From contig JACGWO010000002.1 in NCBI GenBank assembly GCA_034509735.1, positions 49,597,115-49,661,114 on the forward strand: a DNA stretch of 64,000 nt. The letters run 5' to 3'. The translations under genes and the position numbers were made by a program. Source of the DNA: Sesamum alatum (Eukaryota > Streptophyta > Magnoliopsida > Lamiales > Pedaliaceae). The notes below the pieces were generated by a model, which was not told the DNA's origin, ran no database searches, and saw only the letters and a program-made list of their open reading frames with translations. Positions 1 through 13,095 of this stretch are shown here, piece by piece. How positions within the stretch are numbered: position 1 is the stretch's first letter; each line of letters starts with the position of its first letter.

Positions 1-2623
1 GTTTTAAATTTTTAAAATTTTAGATGCGTGTCGAGAAAATTAAAATATCCTGAATTTTGTATTATTTCGGTTTTGAACCTATTGATGTGATGTCATTAAT
101 TAAGAGAAATTTTTGAAATGACGAATCCAACAAAAAGGACGAGTGAAATTACAATAATATCCTCGAAGATATTACATCATATAATATTATCATACATCGT
201 AATATAAGGTGGTTTTTAGTCATATTACATACGATATTACAATATATCAGAGGCTTTTTAAAGAGACCATCTCTAACACCTCTGATGTTTATTTGTGTTG
301 CAAGTGACTTTAAAAGAAACCTTGACATATAAATCCTTCAAAAATATTTTGTTCATGATCATTAGATAAGTTGAAAATAATTAAGTCAAGCAAATAAATA
401 AGTTTTAGGCACATTGTTTGGGAAAAAAGGTCAGGAGATTTTTCTTCTTTTGTTATAAAAACAATCAATTACATCGTACAATGCAATGAAATATTCAAAA
501 ACCAACTAAATATATTAATAACATCATAATGAACAAAGTAATAAATAACTACAAACTACTGTAAAAGAAAATGTTCATATATGTGAAACTCGAATTCAAA
601 ACTGAAGACATCTTTCTAGTGAAAGTTCTGAAACCTCAGCCTTACCATTGAGGTAAGGCCTCGTTGGCAGTCAATTTTAGGACTTATTTGGATAATTTCA
701 AATTACAATATATTTTATGAGTATCTTTTAAATCTATATTTTGTAAGCCCAAAATTCTCCATCCAAACACACATTTTTCTAAACCTATGTGATGTGGTGG
801 TAATTTCTTGAAAATCATATCAAAACCTATACCCTGAGCTCAATTTCAAATTATGAACAACTCTGAATCCGCGCCATTTATTTTTTGTCATTCCGACCCA
901 GCCTCTATTCCATACAAATTCTAATATGTATAGATCACTCAGTGTTGTTCAATCGATCATTTTTAAATTTATGATCACATAAAATTTACAGTAACGAGAA
1001 TCTATAAATATACGTCCTCCATTCTCCATGTATAACTTTTTGGGTATTATAATAATGGGAAATAGAGGCTCTCCAACCCACATTCCTTGGCTTTTTGGGT
1101 ATTTTGCGATTATTGTAATTAAGAGTTTTACATAATCGCAATTATTATATTAATGATATGCAGAAAATCAATTATGATAGTATATTTCAACAAGGATTAT
1201 GGTAAAAGTTTAATTTTCTTATTTTTAAAATAAGAAATATTTTAAACTAGTGCTTACGGTCCTCAACAATTTATAAGCACGAGAGACCAGAAACCTATGG
1301 TTGTTTGTAATTTTATCTTATTTTATCTCAATAAGAAAAAAAAAAGATGGTTACATGTGAGTTGGGTTGAATTGAGGTTTATTTTGGATTATGTGAAATA
1401 AAATTATAATGATGAAAATTGATATGATGTGTAAAAAAAATTAGGTAAGAAAGAAAATTTAATGAGTGTAAGTGATGTGATATGTTATTTTTACTTGTAA
1501 GTAGTAACCAATGTTTTTTTTTTTTTTTTTTTGGATGAGAAATTATTTATATAATCAAACACTATATTGACTTGATCCGATGGAGCAAAATGACATATAT
1601 CTCACAAGCAAGCACACGTTTAATTCTAATTCAAGTCGAGGTACTCAATGATCTGGTGATCATCCGACGACCTAGTCCAGTATTGGTCAACTAGATTAGC
1701 TCGATTTTGATAATATGAGGTTGACCTGCACACATAATGTTAGGCTTGCTGAGGAGGTCCTCAGCTAAATCCATCCAATATTTAAGTTAGTATGATTTTG
1801 AGGTTACAGGGAAAGAAAAATACAATTTAGTTGTAATAAATGCATAATTATAAAAGGACCCACAATATATTTATAGAAGCTATGTGCTAGAGTTCGTCGG
1901 CGCCACATGCCCTACAAATAGCCATCGAATGAATTGAGAATCAATTGATGATAATGCAGGTCATTGGGCCAAGTGGATTGAGTGCGACTTGATCTGTTCA
2001 AAAAAACATAAATTTCTGAAATTTTAGGAATTTTAGTATTTCTAAAAAGCAAAATATGTCATTTGAAACTTATTCAGTGTTTTCCCCCTATCAAATCCAT
2101 CTATCTTTAACACATAATTGCCCCTGATTTATTCGTACAACGCTTAATAATGTGTTGTCGATATATAAATTCGTTTTCTTTAGAATAGAATTCTCTCAAA
2201 ATGTGCTTACAATTTTGTATTTAATTAACTAATATTCATATAAATACAAATAAATTATTATTTGTTTGAACATATAAGTAATAATATTAAGTTCATATTA
2301 AATAAACTAGCAGCATTTAGGTTTCAAAGAATAACAGAAGAAGGCAGCGTAGAGTGTCGATGCTAAGCGGTCGGCAAGTTAAAAGTGTCAGAATTCGGAC
2401 CACTTATTAGGTTATAGTCGCATTTAAGACAACATAACTTTTAACGACTCTTTCTCCACAACGGCTATTTGCCCTAGTGTACTATTGGCTTTACTTCCCC
2501 GACGCCAATTCCTACACATGCTTTAGCCGTTTGTACGTTTGGGACACTTTTCTGTCCTTGAGATCGTCGGTATTTTATAAAGACGTAACGCATTGTTCGG
2601 CACACGTTAAGATTGGAATTGCA
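1..2623. other. AT-rich intergenic DNA
   Basis: No convincing coding exon, RNA gene or complete mobile element was seen here. The DNA is strongly AT-rich with many homopolymer runs. A short poorly matched inverted sequence near 640-660 was not enough to call an element. Confidence 0.6.
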
Positions 2624-3063
2624 AAAATATTAGGGTAAATTACATCTACCTCTCTTAAAGTTTGACATAATTACAAATACTCCTTGTTGTTTGAGAAATT
2701 ATAAATACCCCCTGATGTTTGTAACCATCTAACAAATAACCCGTTTCCATATATTTTTATGGGTAAACTGACTCAAATGCCCTTATGCACTGAATTATTT
2801 TTTATTTAATTCTTAAAAATTTTTGGACTACAATGCGTAGGGAGAGGTTTTTTAAGTTTTTTACACAGAGAAGGAATAACACAATTTGCCTCGTGTGATT
2901 TTTCTACAATTTTAATAAAAAATTTAAGGGCAAAATGGTCAATTTCAAAATTTTGATTAAAAATTACAAATTTCATGGGGCTATTTGTAATTTTTCAAAC
3001 AACAAAGAGGTATTTATAATTATATCAAACCTCAGGGGAGGTAAATGTAATTCCAAAATATTA
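2624..3063. mobile_element. Mutator-like MITE with 9 bp target duplication
   Basis: A 422 bp element at 2633-3054 is flanked on both sides by the 9 bp direct repeat AAAATATTA (2624-2632 and 3055-3063). The left end, reading GGGTAAATTACATCTACC, pairs with the reverse complement of the right end, GGAATTACATTTACCTCC, and the match continues for roughly 75 bp. It has no coding capacity. A 9 bp duplication together with long inverted termini is the hallmark of Mutator-like elements, so this is most likely a non-autonomous MULE. A diverged relative begins at 63803. Confidence 0.85.
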
Positions 3064-3904
3064 AATATATGAATTAGGTTATATTAAGATCCTTATAAAT
3101 TTTTTTTATGTAGGATTATTAGATTTTAATAATTTATACTTAATAGGAAATAATCAATTACTAGAAAGATCATTTTTATCGAACTGTCAGAATTATATAT
3201 GATAAATTCTTTTATAAAAATAAGCAAATTAAATGTCGAACTAACTTATTTTTGGTGAAAAAGGTAAAGAACTTATTTTCTTCCCTTTTCTATCTGGCAC
3301 ATATATTTCTTTCCTTTTCTTTCAGTGTTAGTTAAGGAAAAAGTTTTATAATCAATTTATTTTATATTAAACGATTACCTCATTTAATTTAATTTATTAG
3401 AGAGAAGAATTATTTAATATTAATATCTAATAATTTACTTGTCGAAGTTGGCCCGAATAAGAAATATTGTATTGAAATCTCATTACTCTCATTTATATAT
3501 AAATAAAAATTATGGGTATAAAGTTTACATATGACGAGAGTTTTCTTTAATAAAAATTTAAAGTAAATTATATTTTGTCAAACGAATTATGCATATTTTT
3601 ACATTTGTCTTTTAAATCTCTTTTTTGTGTCGTCTTAACATTTCGACTTTACAAACTTTGCAAGTTATCATATATGATCGTTTTCTTTATGATATGCATA
3701 TGTACGTCTAGGGGAAAAAACTTGCAATTAAATTTTATATGTGTATTGTATATGATTTTTATTTTTTTAGAAAAATCAATTGAATGGTAACTTACAAAAT
3801 TCTGTAAAATTAAGATGATAAATTAATAAAAAATAAATAAATTAAATAAAAATATAAAAACGAGCATTCGAAAAAAAAAAATGTAATTTAGCTATAATTT
3901 AATG

Positions 3905-3912
3905 TATAAAAG
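3905..3912 (+). promoter_or_regulatory. Probable TATA box of the remorin gene
   Basis: TATAAAAG stands about 330 bp before the remorin ATG. Transcription would then start near 3935 and give a leader of about 300 bases that contains the CT-rich microsatellite. Inferred from motif and position only. Confidence 0.5.
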
Positions 3913-4032
3913 CAGTGGGGGTGTGCCAACTCACAATACGGCAACGAAGCACATTATCTGTACCAATCAAAATACAGCTTCTCTCTCTTCCCTGTTCAAT
4001 TCCAAGCGACAATTACCTTCCTCCTCCAACCA

Positions 4033-4036
4033 ACTC

Positions 4037-4082
<46 letters not shown>

Positions 4083-4096
4083 ACACACACACACAC
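4033..4096. repeat. (CT)n-(CA)n microsatellite in the remorin leader
   Basis: A nearly perfect CT dinucleotide run is followed directly by a CA run, inside the presumed 5' UTR. GA/CT tracts in plant leaders are known binding sites of BPC (BARLEY B RECOMBINANT/BASIC PENTACYSTEINE) proteins; a role here is only inferred. Confidence 0.9.
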
Positions 4097-4236
4097 TCAA
4101 TTATACATACATACATACATACTTGATACTTCTATATACTTCTTCACTACTCATTTTCCCTGCTTTCCTTCTTCAAATTCCCCTTTTCTGCTTTCTCCCG
4201 AATATTGAAGCAAATATAGCTAAATTTTCTGAAGTG

Positions 4237-6187
4237 ATGGCGGAGGATGAAGCCAAGAAGGTTGAGCCGGAGCCCTGTTCCGACCCTCCTCCACCACCTG
4301 CGCCGGAGCCGGCCGAAGCTCCCAAAGACGTGCCTGAGGAGAAACCCGTCGTCCCACCGCCAGCTGAAGACAAAGCTGACGAGAGCAAAGCTCTTGTCCT
4401 AGTTCAAAGTAATTTACTCTAACAATCCCTCCCTGTCTGCTGCTTCTATAACGGCATACGGTTCTTTTCTTTCTTTCTTTTTTCCCCAGGAAAAATAATT
4501 TTTCTTGAGTATTTTCATGGTCTATTTTTTTTTTAAAGGAAAAAAAGGGTGTTTTTCTGTTTGTCCAGAAAATTGTTTCTTGATGTTTTAGTGTTTTTGC
4601 TGCAGCTTTTCTTACTTAAGTTGTCTTGCAAACTTTGGGTGGTAATCAGGACTCTAAAACTTATAGCTTTTCTCATGGGGTGGATGAATTCATCAGAATC
4701 TGCAGTTAATTTGAATAAAGGAAAAGTTTTGAATAGTTTTTTCCTTGTTTAGATTTGAATGAAGGAAAAGTTAGGAGTTGATTGTTTATTTTATTTTATC
4801 TTTTCTCCTGAAAATCTATTTTATGTTAATTTGTATTTTGCTTTTAGCTGCTGGTTCTAATTTTAACTTTGAAGTTGAAATTCTCTGATAAACATAAAGC
4901 TTTTTTATGTGAAAGGAGACACTCAAGAATTACCTGTTGAATGTCCCAAGTCTTGTCTTAAGTTGGGTAGCAATTAATTAAGCAAAAGCAGCTTTCCTAA
5001 CTTTTAAACCTTTTTGTGTCCATTGCTGAAGAACCAGAAGCAGCTGCTGAGGAGAAGAAACCTGAGGGCTCTATAGACAGAGGTAATCAGAACTATACTG
5101 AATCTACATGGTTTATTTCATTTTGATGGACTTGTTGATTCTTCCCATTTTAAGGGTTCGATGCAATATACCCCGGGTGATATTGCAAATGAGCAAATTA
5201 GCCTCGTGGAAAAAAAAAATATCAATTTAGTCTTTTTTATAGAGGGTAATTTGCACATACCACGTATCACAGGGGGCGTAAGTTGCATGTTTCCCGTTGT
5301 TTTAATAGGGAATGGATGAGAAAATATGCTTAATTCGTTTGGTATTTTCTCAGATGCTGTGCTTGCACGGGTAGCAACGGAGAAGAGGTTGTCTTTGATT
5401 AAAGCATGGGAAGAAAGTGAGAAGTCAAAAGCTGAAAATAAGTATGTGCTTTTTCTTAAACTTGAACATGCCCTGTTTATTATATATCTATCACTCCATA
5501 GCTATTTTTCCTTTTGGATTTTAATCTTTTTCATTTATGAAAGTGAAATTCTCAGCAAATGTTAATAATTATGTTCTGCACCAATGTATGAAGAGAAAGA
5601 ACAAAAAGTGTTGCAAGGGCAGAGATGAAAATTCTCAGCTTTTAGCAGTAAATAAAAACTAGTCTTTTGCATTCTTACGATCTGGTAACTGAGAGGCTAT
5701 GTTAAGTATTTCCGTAAAATTACTAAATTAGCCTTGTCGGTTTCGTCCCACTTCTTTCAGTAATGCCAAATAAGAATCCAAGATTGATGTTTCTCATTCT
5801 TACAGGGCTCAGAAGAAAATATCTGCTATTGCAGCTTGGGAGAACAGCAAGAAGGCAAGTTTAGAGGCCGAGCTTAAGAAAATTGAGGTAACAAAGTCCC
5901 AGGATTGCATATATTTCTATCGTTTTCAATGAACTTTGCATGTAAAAAATCTTAAAACATCTTGTGAACTTCGTTATCATCCTGTTCTGCAGGAGCAATT
6001 GGAGAAAAAGAAAGCAGAATATGTAGAGAAAATGAAGAACAAGGTTGCTCTCGTTCACAAGGCAGCAGAAGAAAAACGAGCAATGATTGAAGCCAAACGT
6101 GGGGAAGATCTTCTCAAGGCCGAGGAGATGTCAGCAAAGTATCGTGCAACTGGAACTGCTCCGAAGAAGCTACTTGGATGTTTCTGA
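4237..6187 (+). CDS. Remorin, plasma-membrane nanodomain protein
   Basis: Five exons join in frame: 4237-4408, 5032-5082, 5354-5441, 5806-5887 and 5993-6187, giving 195 residues, the usual length of group 1 remorins. The N-terminal 70 residues are acidic and proline-rich (Remorin_N). From about residue 75 a helical, Lys/Glu/Ala-rich coiled-coil region follows (Remorin_C), containing the family motif IKAWEESEKSKAENK and ending in KKLLGCF. The last Cys is the usual acylation site and, with the C-terminal anchor, holds the protein on the inner leaflet of the plasma membrane. Remorins organise sterol-rich nanodomains and affect cell-to-cell movement and immune signalling. The start is the first ATG after the CT-rich leader and gives the conserved MAE start. 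Intron 2 carries a small inverted-repeat element. The gene converges on the MYB gene that follows. Confidence 0.95.
5154..5295. mobile_element. Small inverted-repeat element in remorin intron 2
   Basis: A 142 bp sequence whose two ends are imperfect inverted repeats of about 45 bp: the left reads GGGTTCGATGCAATATACCC, and the reverse complement of the right reads GGGAAACATGCAACTTACGC. No clean target duplication was found, so the superfamily is open. It sits wholly inside an intron and leaves the splice sites untouched. Confidence 0.55.
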
Positions 6188-6587
6188 AGCTTACAATTAT
6201 CTGGTCTGGTTTGAAACTGAAGTTGCATTTATACATTTTTTTCACTTGGATTTATGGTTCAGACTTCAGATGTACTGTGTGGTGATTTTGTGTAGAATTG
6301 ATATTTGTTGTTTCATTAGAATGTGTGCATAGTGATTGTATTTGTTCATAGATACATTCTGGTAGACAAAGTATTTACTGTATTTGTGAAAACCAAAGAT
6401 CATGTTTGGAAGTTGCAAGAATCTTGATGAGTTTTGTGTTACAGAGGTTTCAATCTCATTACATTAGTTTTGAGCCCAACTTGTTGGATTTAATACATCC
6501 CAAAACTAAGAACACAAATTCGAACAGGGCAGCTATTAGCTGAAAACTAAATTTATCAACCATGCAGGCACTAGTAAATAACTGCAA
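6188..6587. other. Convergent 3' ends of remorin and MYB genes
   Basis: Only about 400 bp separates the remorin stop codon from the stop codon of the oppositely oriented MYB gene. The stretch should hold both 3' UTRs and polyadenylation sites. No other feature was seen. Confidence 0.6.
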
Positions 6588-8754
6588 CTAATGAAGGGTG
6601 TCTGTATAGACATCATCAAAGGGACCTTGTAAGAATTCCATATCGTTGCTGTCCGTTGGGAAATCTAGTAGTATCTTGAGCATTGTGTCTGACGAATCGT
6701 CTAATTTTGAGTCGTCAGAATAACTCCCAAACTCTTCTGGTTCCTTCTTGCAGTTCGAAAGGTCCACTTTCTGATCCGTTTTCTCGGGGGAGCTGGTTTT
6801 CTTGCAGGGTTCATTGAGGTTTCTGGATCTGTATCCTGATTCAACTTTTGTCATAAATGATGATGTCTGTGATGCTGGACTTTGAGCTCCAGCTCCTTCC
6901 CATTCACTTATCCTCTCATTATTAAGGAATGATAGGTTTAGGAAGTAATCATCACCTTCAGATTTACTAGACAGACGGGACTCAGCAGCCTCGACTCTAA
7001 CATTCTCAGATTGAACCATTAGGCGAGTTTGAGGAGATTCATGTTTTGTATCAACTGACTTAGACATCGAAGATGTCTGGTCGAGGACTTCATCACTGAA
7101 TCTCTTGCTCAAATGTGAGTTCCAGAAGTTCTTGATATCATTGTCTGTTCTTCCAGGTAAATTGGAGGCTATTGCAGACCATCTGGAAAGCACAGTAATC
7201 AGGAATGGATGACAGAAATATCAAAGCCTTATAATGAAAGAACAAAGACAAGACAAGCGACAACAACGTTATATCATCAGCTTCATACCATACCCATGCA
7301 AGACAGTAAAGTAGAACATTGGTTATAACCGTTGTGTTCTTCAAGATGATACAAGGAATCAATCACCACAAATTTCCTTATAATTGTTCTTACGAGACTA
7401 CGCAACATGGGAACATGACAGAAGAGATTAATTACTTGTTACCAAGGGTGCTGTGCAGATGGATAATGGCATTCTCCTCATCGGGACTAAAGGGACCACG
7501 TTTGATGTCGGGTCGAAGATAGTTAGTCCAGCGAAGCCGACAGCTCTTTCCACACCGGAGGAGACCTGTAACGTCACACAACCAGGAGGTCCCTCTTAGG
7601 TTCCCAAAAGACAGAAATCTTGGGTACGATAATCTTCATTTCTTGGACTGACTTATATGTTGTCCTAATTTGACAAATAATCAAAAACTATTGGCATGAA
7701 GAGGAAAGAATAACTCAAATTCTCACACATGCATGTCTGTATCATCTATCATGATACCTTATCTCTAGAAGAGGTGGAGCTTGAATTCTTCTAAATCTTT
7801 GTCTGAGAATCAGGAGAAAGTTTCAAGAGATTTCTTTCATCCAACACAGAAGAAAAATATCTACCCATCCAAACTGAGACCATCTCATTAATATATAAGA
7901 TCTTACTACCCTTGTTTTTTTGAGATCAGGAAATGTTTTTACTACATAGGAAAGAGAACTGTTTCCCTTGGACAAAGACTGACAATCTCATAGAACCCCT
8001 AAGGAAACCTCTCCCTAACGAGATGTTTTTCCATGACAAAACCATAAAGATTCAGTCGAAACGGACAATGTCTGACTTAAGAACGATCCATCTGATTGGG
8101 TAAGTGTGCAGTATATCATTTGAGCCCATCTTTAGGAATAAAGACATGTGCCCTTGGAGAGCCGCTCGTCTGAGGCTATTATGAAGCCACATCATTTGGA
8201 ACCGTATATCGGACCAAAAGATATGCATAGCCTTCCTATGCCTCTTATATATAAACAATGACATGTGCTCTTCTTAAACACATCATTTGGGAGACTCATA
8301 ATGCCACAATGTCATTGGCCTAACATGTGCCCTTTCTTTGAGGGATTTATGACATTGACTATCCCAAATTGATGATACATAATTCATACATATGAAAGAA
8401 TTCGAGCAACATATGAGTTTCAAAACTTCTCTCGGAAACGCTTTTCAGGACAAAACTATCATAACGGGTCAAGGTCCATATCATGCATTATCATCAGAGA
8501 TGCCTCAAATGAAATTTGATTGAATAAAATGAAATGATTAATGTGTAACAAGAGAAGAGAAGCAGAAGATGAGTAATTAAACCAGCAAGTTGAGGGAGAT
8601 TTCTCCAAGTAGTATGCCCATTTTGAGTGATGAAGTCCACAAGAATCTTGTCCTCCTCAGCACTCCAACACCCTCTCTTCAATCCCTCTTTTTCACAACA
8701 TGCCTTCTTCTTCTTCTTCTCCTCCTCCTTAATATTATCTCTCTTCTTCCCCAT
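6588..8754 (-). CDS. R2R3-MYB transcription factor
   Basis: Three exons on the minus strand: 8754-8583, 7565-7436 and 7182-6588, giving 298 residues. Both introns fall at the standard R2R3-MYB positions: after the LAG at the end of R2 helix 2, and after LGN in R3. An unusual Lys/Glu-rich leader of about 20 residues precedes the MYB domain, which then runs from [13 protein letters not shown] through [16 protein letters not shown] to [17 protein letters not shown]. The regularly spaced Trp residues are present, with R3 opening on Phe as usual. The bHLH-interaction signature of R3 is not evident. The C-terminal half is acidic and Ser-rich, ending in a hydrophobic-acidic stretch (LKILLDFP) that could activate transcription. 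It acts in the nucleus on MYB-type promoter elements. I could not assign a subgroup, so the targets are unknown. It lies in tandem orientation with the next MYB gene but is not a recent copy of it. Confidence 0.92.
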
Positions 8755-8856
8755 TTTCAACCACAACCCACAAATTAACTGCCCAAAATACACAGTAAAA
8801 ACACAGCAAATAAAACCAATTAAACCACTTGTCTTTATACCAAAAATCTTAAGAAT

Positions 8857-8860
<4 letters not shown>

Positions 8861-8900
<40 letters not shown>
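8861..8900. repeat. (CT)n microsatellite in the MYB leader
   Basis: A pure CT run, read as GA on the gene's sense strand, about 110 bp upstream of the MYB start codon and probably within its 5' UTR or core promoter. Confidence 0.9.
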
Positions 8901-8907
<7 letters not shown>

Positions 8908-8999
8908 CTGTACAAATACTTACAAACTACATGCATAGATACATATACATATATATACATAGACAGAAAATTCTAGAGAGAGAAAGGGCCCTTACCAGA

Positions 9000-11652
9000 A
9001 GATGATCAAGATAGAGAAACACAGAAGGAATAAATGTGTGAAATTTCGTTCGAGGTTTAATTATTTTCTTCAGTTTTAGCTGATTTTCATGTTCTTCCCT
9101 GAAAGATGACCAAAGATTGTGAATTCTTTCTGCCTCACTACTAATGTTTGAATATATTTAACAAAAAAGTATATGTAAAAAGAAAATACGAGGAATTAAA
9201 TATGATTAGAGATGATCATAATAATATTCTTCCTCGTTCTTCATGCAACCTATCAGTTTTTATATTTTATGTTGCACGTTTTTGGACATATGGTAAGTGC
9301 CAAATTTCTTTATTTTGGGGTCTACCTGGAAAATTTTGATTGCATACTTGAAAGAATATTTAACTATTTCATAAAGTTTGGAACTTTAATTTATCTAAAA
9401 TCGTGTTACATGAGTTTGGCCATGATCTCTCTAGCTTTTCGTTTGTTAGATTGGATTTTCTATTTCAAATTTTGTTGCAAATTTTATTGTGTATATAAAT
9501 TCTTTCTCTAAATAAAATACATATTGTTATTTTTATACACATGTGATGTGTATATGTTATATAAATAAGAAAATGCAATATAATTCGAAATAAAAAATCC
9601 AATTCACTTATTAGTTTAAAGCATATATAGTAGTTGAGTTCTTGAAATAATTACGTGTAAGTAATAAGATTTTGCTTATGATTGATATCTTACTATCAAG
9701 ATGTTAGGAGTTTGAATTTTATGAATATGGATATTGATTTATTTTAATTTTAAAACGAGTTTTGATGAAAATAACATTTCATTGTAGATGAGTTCTCCTT
9801 AGTGGAGTGACCTCAATGGATTTAATTTGAGGGTACCTTTATGTTAGGAAAAAAATAAATATAAATGGTATCACTAAAAAAAATATGATTTTTTCACTAT
9901 GATTAATTATTATGGTTAACAAATTTGTGGAATTAATAATTAACTACGACTTCGTAACAGTCATTAGCTGTTATTTCTGCAAGTATGGCCAAAACATTAG
10001 TTATGGTCAAAATCATGATAAATGTTTTGGCTATGACTAAAATCATGGTAAATATTAATTAATCGTGATAAAAATTTAAGTTTTTGTATTGATTTTGTTT
10101 TACCGTGGTTAATAATCTTGATTTACCACGATATTTAATTTGTGGTCATTTATAGTGTAGCAAAAAATTAATTTTTGCATGTTGGGTCGTTTAGTTCTTA
10201 TTTTTGCTTCTGTTGTGGACTCTTGGCCCATTGCCTAGTCCTGTTTGTACCCCCTTTTTATTTATTTTAATGCAATTTATATTTACCTAAAAAAAATTAA
10301 TTTTTTTAGTATATTTATAATATTAAAATCTCCAAAACGCCCATGTGTTGACTGTTGAGCTGACTGAAAATTTGGCAAAACTTTGTTGGAGAGGTGGTCA
10401 AATTAGTCATTACACTACTTGATAGGCCTAGGGTTTCAGCCAGTTACGTGCATGGTGCTTTAAGTGTTCGCAACTATTTGAAAAAATAAACACTTAATAA
10501 TTCATTGTTGAAAATAAATAGATTTTTTTTTTATTTTATTTTACAACTTATGCTCTTAACATTCAAGTCAAGTTAATTCAAATAAACAGCTAAATGCAGC
10601 TCCTATCAATTTCTATTGTTTATTGGTAAAATTATAAATATTAACTTTTCTTTTCCCAAACACTCCAATTTCAACTATTTTTTTAATTTTCATCTTTTCT
10701 TTAACACTTGCAACTTTCACATATGTTTAATTTACAACTTTTTATATTATTTATTCCCATCACAAAAATAAATATTCGGCAAACACACATGATCCATGTT
10801 GATATTAATTTAGAAAGTTTGGTCTTTTCGAGAAAAAAAAAATTATATCTGTAATTTATGAAGTAATATTCAATCTATTTCCAATATAAAAATATTATAA
10901 GTGTTTTAGTAAAAGAGTACAGGTCGAAAAATTATCAAAATTACATATTGCAATATAAATTTTATTTAATTCATAAATTTGATATTCTTAGATTCTACGC
11001 AATTAAAATACTTATCTTGTGATAGTTATTTTTTGACTTGTTAGTAAGTCAAAATTTAATTGTTTGAAAACCAAATATTTAATTTCCACAATCACCGACA
11101 ATCTCCCTCATACTTTTGTTGTGTGATCATGCCTACTCATCATCCACCTTCCTTCAACATCATCATAATCCAATTAAATAAATTTAAATAGAACAGACTA
11201 TATTTTTTTTTAATAAAATAAGTTATGGGATTAAATTTGTTTAAACCAAAAAAAAATCCTTGTAGATCATAAGTTTGGTCGTGAATATTAATTTTGATTT
11301 GTTTGGTATTTCAAGGAGAAGGTAATTACGAATCTACGCTTTATATAGTAGTCACGACTTCAATCGGGCATTACATATTGATGGAGAACTGTTATAATCA
11401 TATTGTAATGTAGACAAACGTTTCACATTGATTGCAGATAAAGAGGCTTATATGCTCAAAGGCCTCTGTTCCTTAACGAGGTGCGTTTCTAAAATAAAAC
11501 TATGAGGCTTTTAGTCAAAACAGACAATACATTGCGCAACGAGATACAAATCCAATTGGAAGCCACATCAAACCCAATGTGAAAGCTCACGTTTATCGAT
11601 AATTTGTAAGTATATCTGTAAGTGATTTATAGTCCCGTTGAAAATGCATCTT
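9000..11652. other. AT-rich intergenic DNA between two MYB genes
   Basis: This holds the upstream region of the first MYB gene and the 3' side of the second. Apart from one candidate inverted-repeat element (9872-10157) I see no coding exon or RNA gene. Open frames here are short, AT-rich and unlike known families. Confidence 0.6.
9872..10157. mobile_element. Possible CACTA-type MITE
   Basis: Both ends carry CACTA outermost: CACTAAAAAAAATATG at the left (with a second CACTATGATTAATT at 9895), and CACTATAAATGACCACAAAT as the reverse complement of the right end at 10157. Inside, a block around 9985-10055 is repeated in direct and inverted form (CCAAAACATT and AATGTTTTGG). The 3 bp flanks do not match exactly, so the element and its borders are tentative. 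Confidence 0.35.
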
Positions 11653-13026
11653 TCATGCATACATATCACCATGATCCATGCAGAATTCCCCTGGAAAATA
11701 ATCAATTAGGCCACTTTCCAAGATCTCATCCTCCAACTTGAAAGGCGGTAGAAGCATGTCATCGACAGAAACCTCGTCCCATTTCCTGTCCGGTCCACTA
11801 CAAAACGTCCCTTCGTCGACCAGCAAACCATCGACTAAATTGTCTTCAAGGCTTGAGCTATGGTTGTCAAGATTATTATCGTTCTTGAAATGATCAAATG
11901 AGAGCCACTCTGCGAAAAGAACCTTAGGAAAACTGCAGTTTTGTGCTGATCTTTCTATGTGTTGGAAAGAAATCGATGATTCTAGTCCTCGAATCTCCCC
12001 ATATTTGTGGTCATTTTTAGTAGTCTGAGCTTCAGTTTCAGACATTTTCACTACTCTTCTTTTCTTCAGACAAGAATGCCAGTAGTTCTTTATCTCATTA
12101 TCAGTTCTTCCTGGTAGATGCTGTGCAATTTGAGACCACCTGACAGATACATTGATTGAAACATCTGTGTCTGTTAGAAATTTCTTAATGAATCAATCTC
12201 AAGATGCAAGAATGATCGTTTTTAGACGAACTTGCAGCCCTTTCGCCTGTATAAGTTGTATGAAAAAGAGCAACAAAAACTAACAGAGTTGTAATGAAAA
12301 AGAACATAGTCTTTTACTTGTTGCCTAATATTCGATGAAGGGACAGCACCGTCTCCTCTTCTGCTACGCTGAACGCGCCTCTCTTTAGTCCCGGTCTTAA
12401 GTAATTAATCCACCTCAATCTGCAGCTCTTTCCATTCCTTTGTAAACCTGTCAATCAATCAAATTATAACACAAAACTCTCTTGTTGTTGACTTCTAGCA
12501 GCCAATCCTAATGGTTCAAAATCTTATTATATGTAGTATGGTAAAAGATAACGAATTCGTATGCTTACATCATTAGCTTATTACAATGACACCACTAAGA
12601 TTTGAGCATGTTAGAAAAACAACCCCTTGAAATATAATGCTGCATCTTCTGCAGTCATATTTTACGTTAGTAACAATGATCACTGAAATTGTCCTACGTA
12701 CGTAACAACTTGTTTAAATGGGATGTTCTTGAAACGACAGAAATCGATTAGCATTTGACAGAATCTGTAGATTTTTCCCTTTTGGACACACACATTGTCA
12801 AAGTACCACCAAGTGTAAGAAATAACAAGGATGACTAAACAATAATTTTGGTTAACAGATTTCATCAAGACATTGACAACTGTGTGTAGTGTGTGAACTG
12901 ACCGGCATTGATAGCAACAGAGCTCCAGCAGCCATGACCGTGCTTCAGAACATAGTTTCTGAGCTTCTGGTCTTCGTCGGGAGACCATAAACCCTTCTTA
13001 TGCTTCTTCATTACCGTGCCAGCCAT
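11653..13026 (-). CDS. R2R3-MYB factor of the LAF1/MYB18-MYB19-MYB45 group
   Basis: Three exons on the minus strand: 13026-12903, 12447-12318 and 12139-11653, giving 246 residues. R2 reads [20 protein letters not shown] and then [20 protein letters not shown]; the phrase [20 protein letters not shown] is typical of the LAF1/MYB18 group rather than the common GLLRCGKS type seen in the MYB gene next door. R3 ends in [20 protein letters not shown]. The acidic C-terminus is poorly conserved. Known members act in the nucleus, LAF1 in phytochrome A signalling and MYB19/45 little studied. Its place close to a RUP gene fits the Arabidopsis order MYB19-RUP1. A TATA box lies 70-77 bp upstream of the start codon. 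Confidence 0.92.
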
Positions 13027-13095
13027 TTTCAGACAATGGGACACTTTGTATGTTATTTCCTGTTAATTCGACGATACATAAACATATGCAATGTG

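Noticed and set aside
3902..4208. Plus-strand frames rich in Ser/Leu and Thr/His
   Set aside because: They are translations of the CT and CA microsatellites in the remorin leader.
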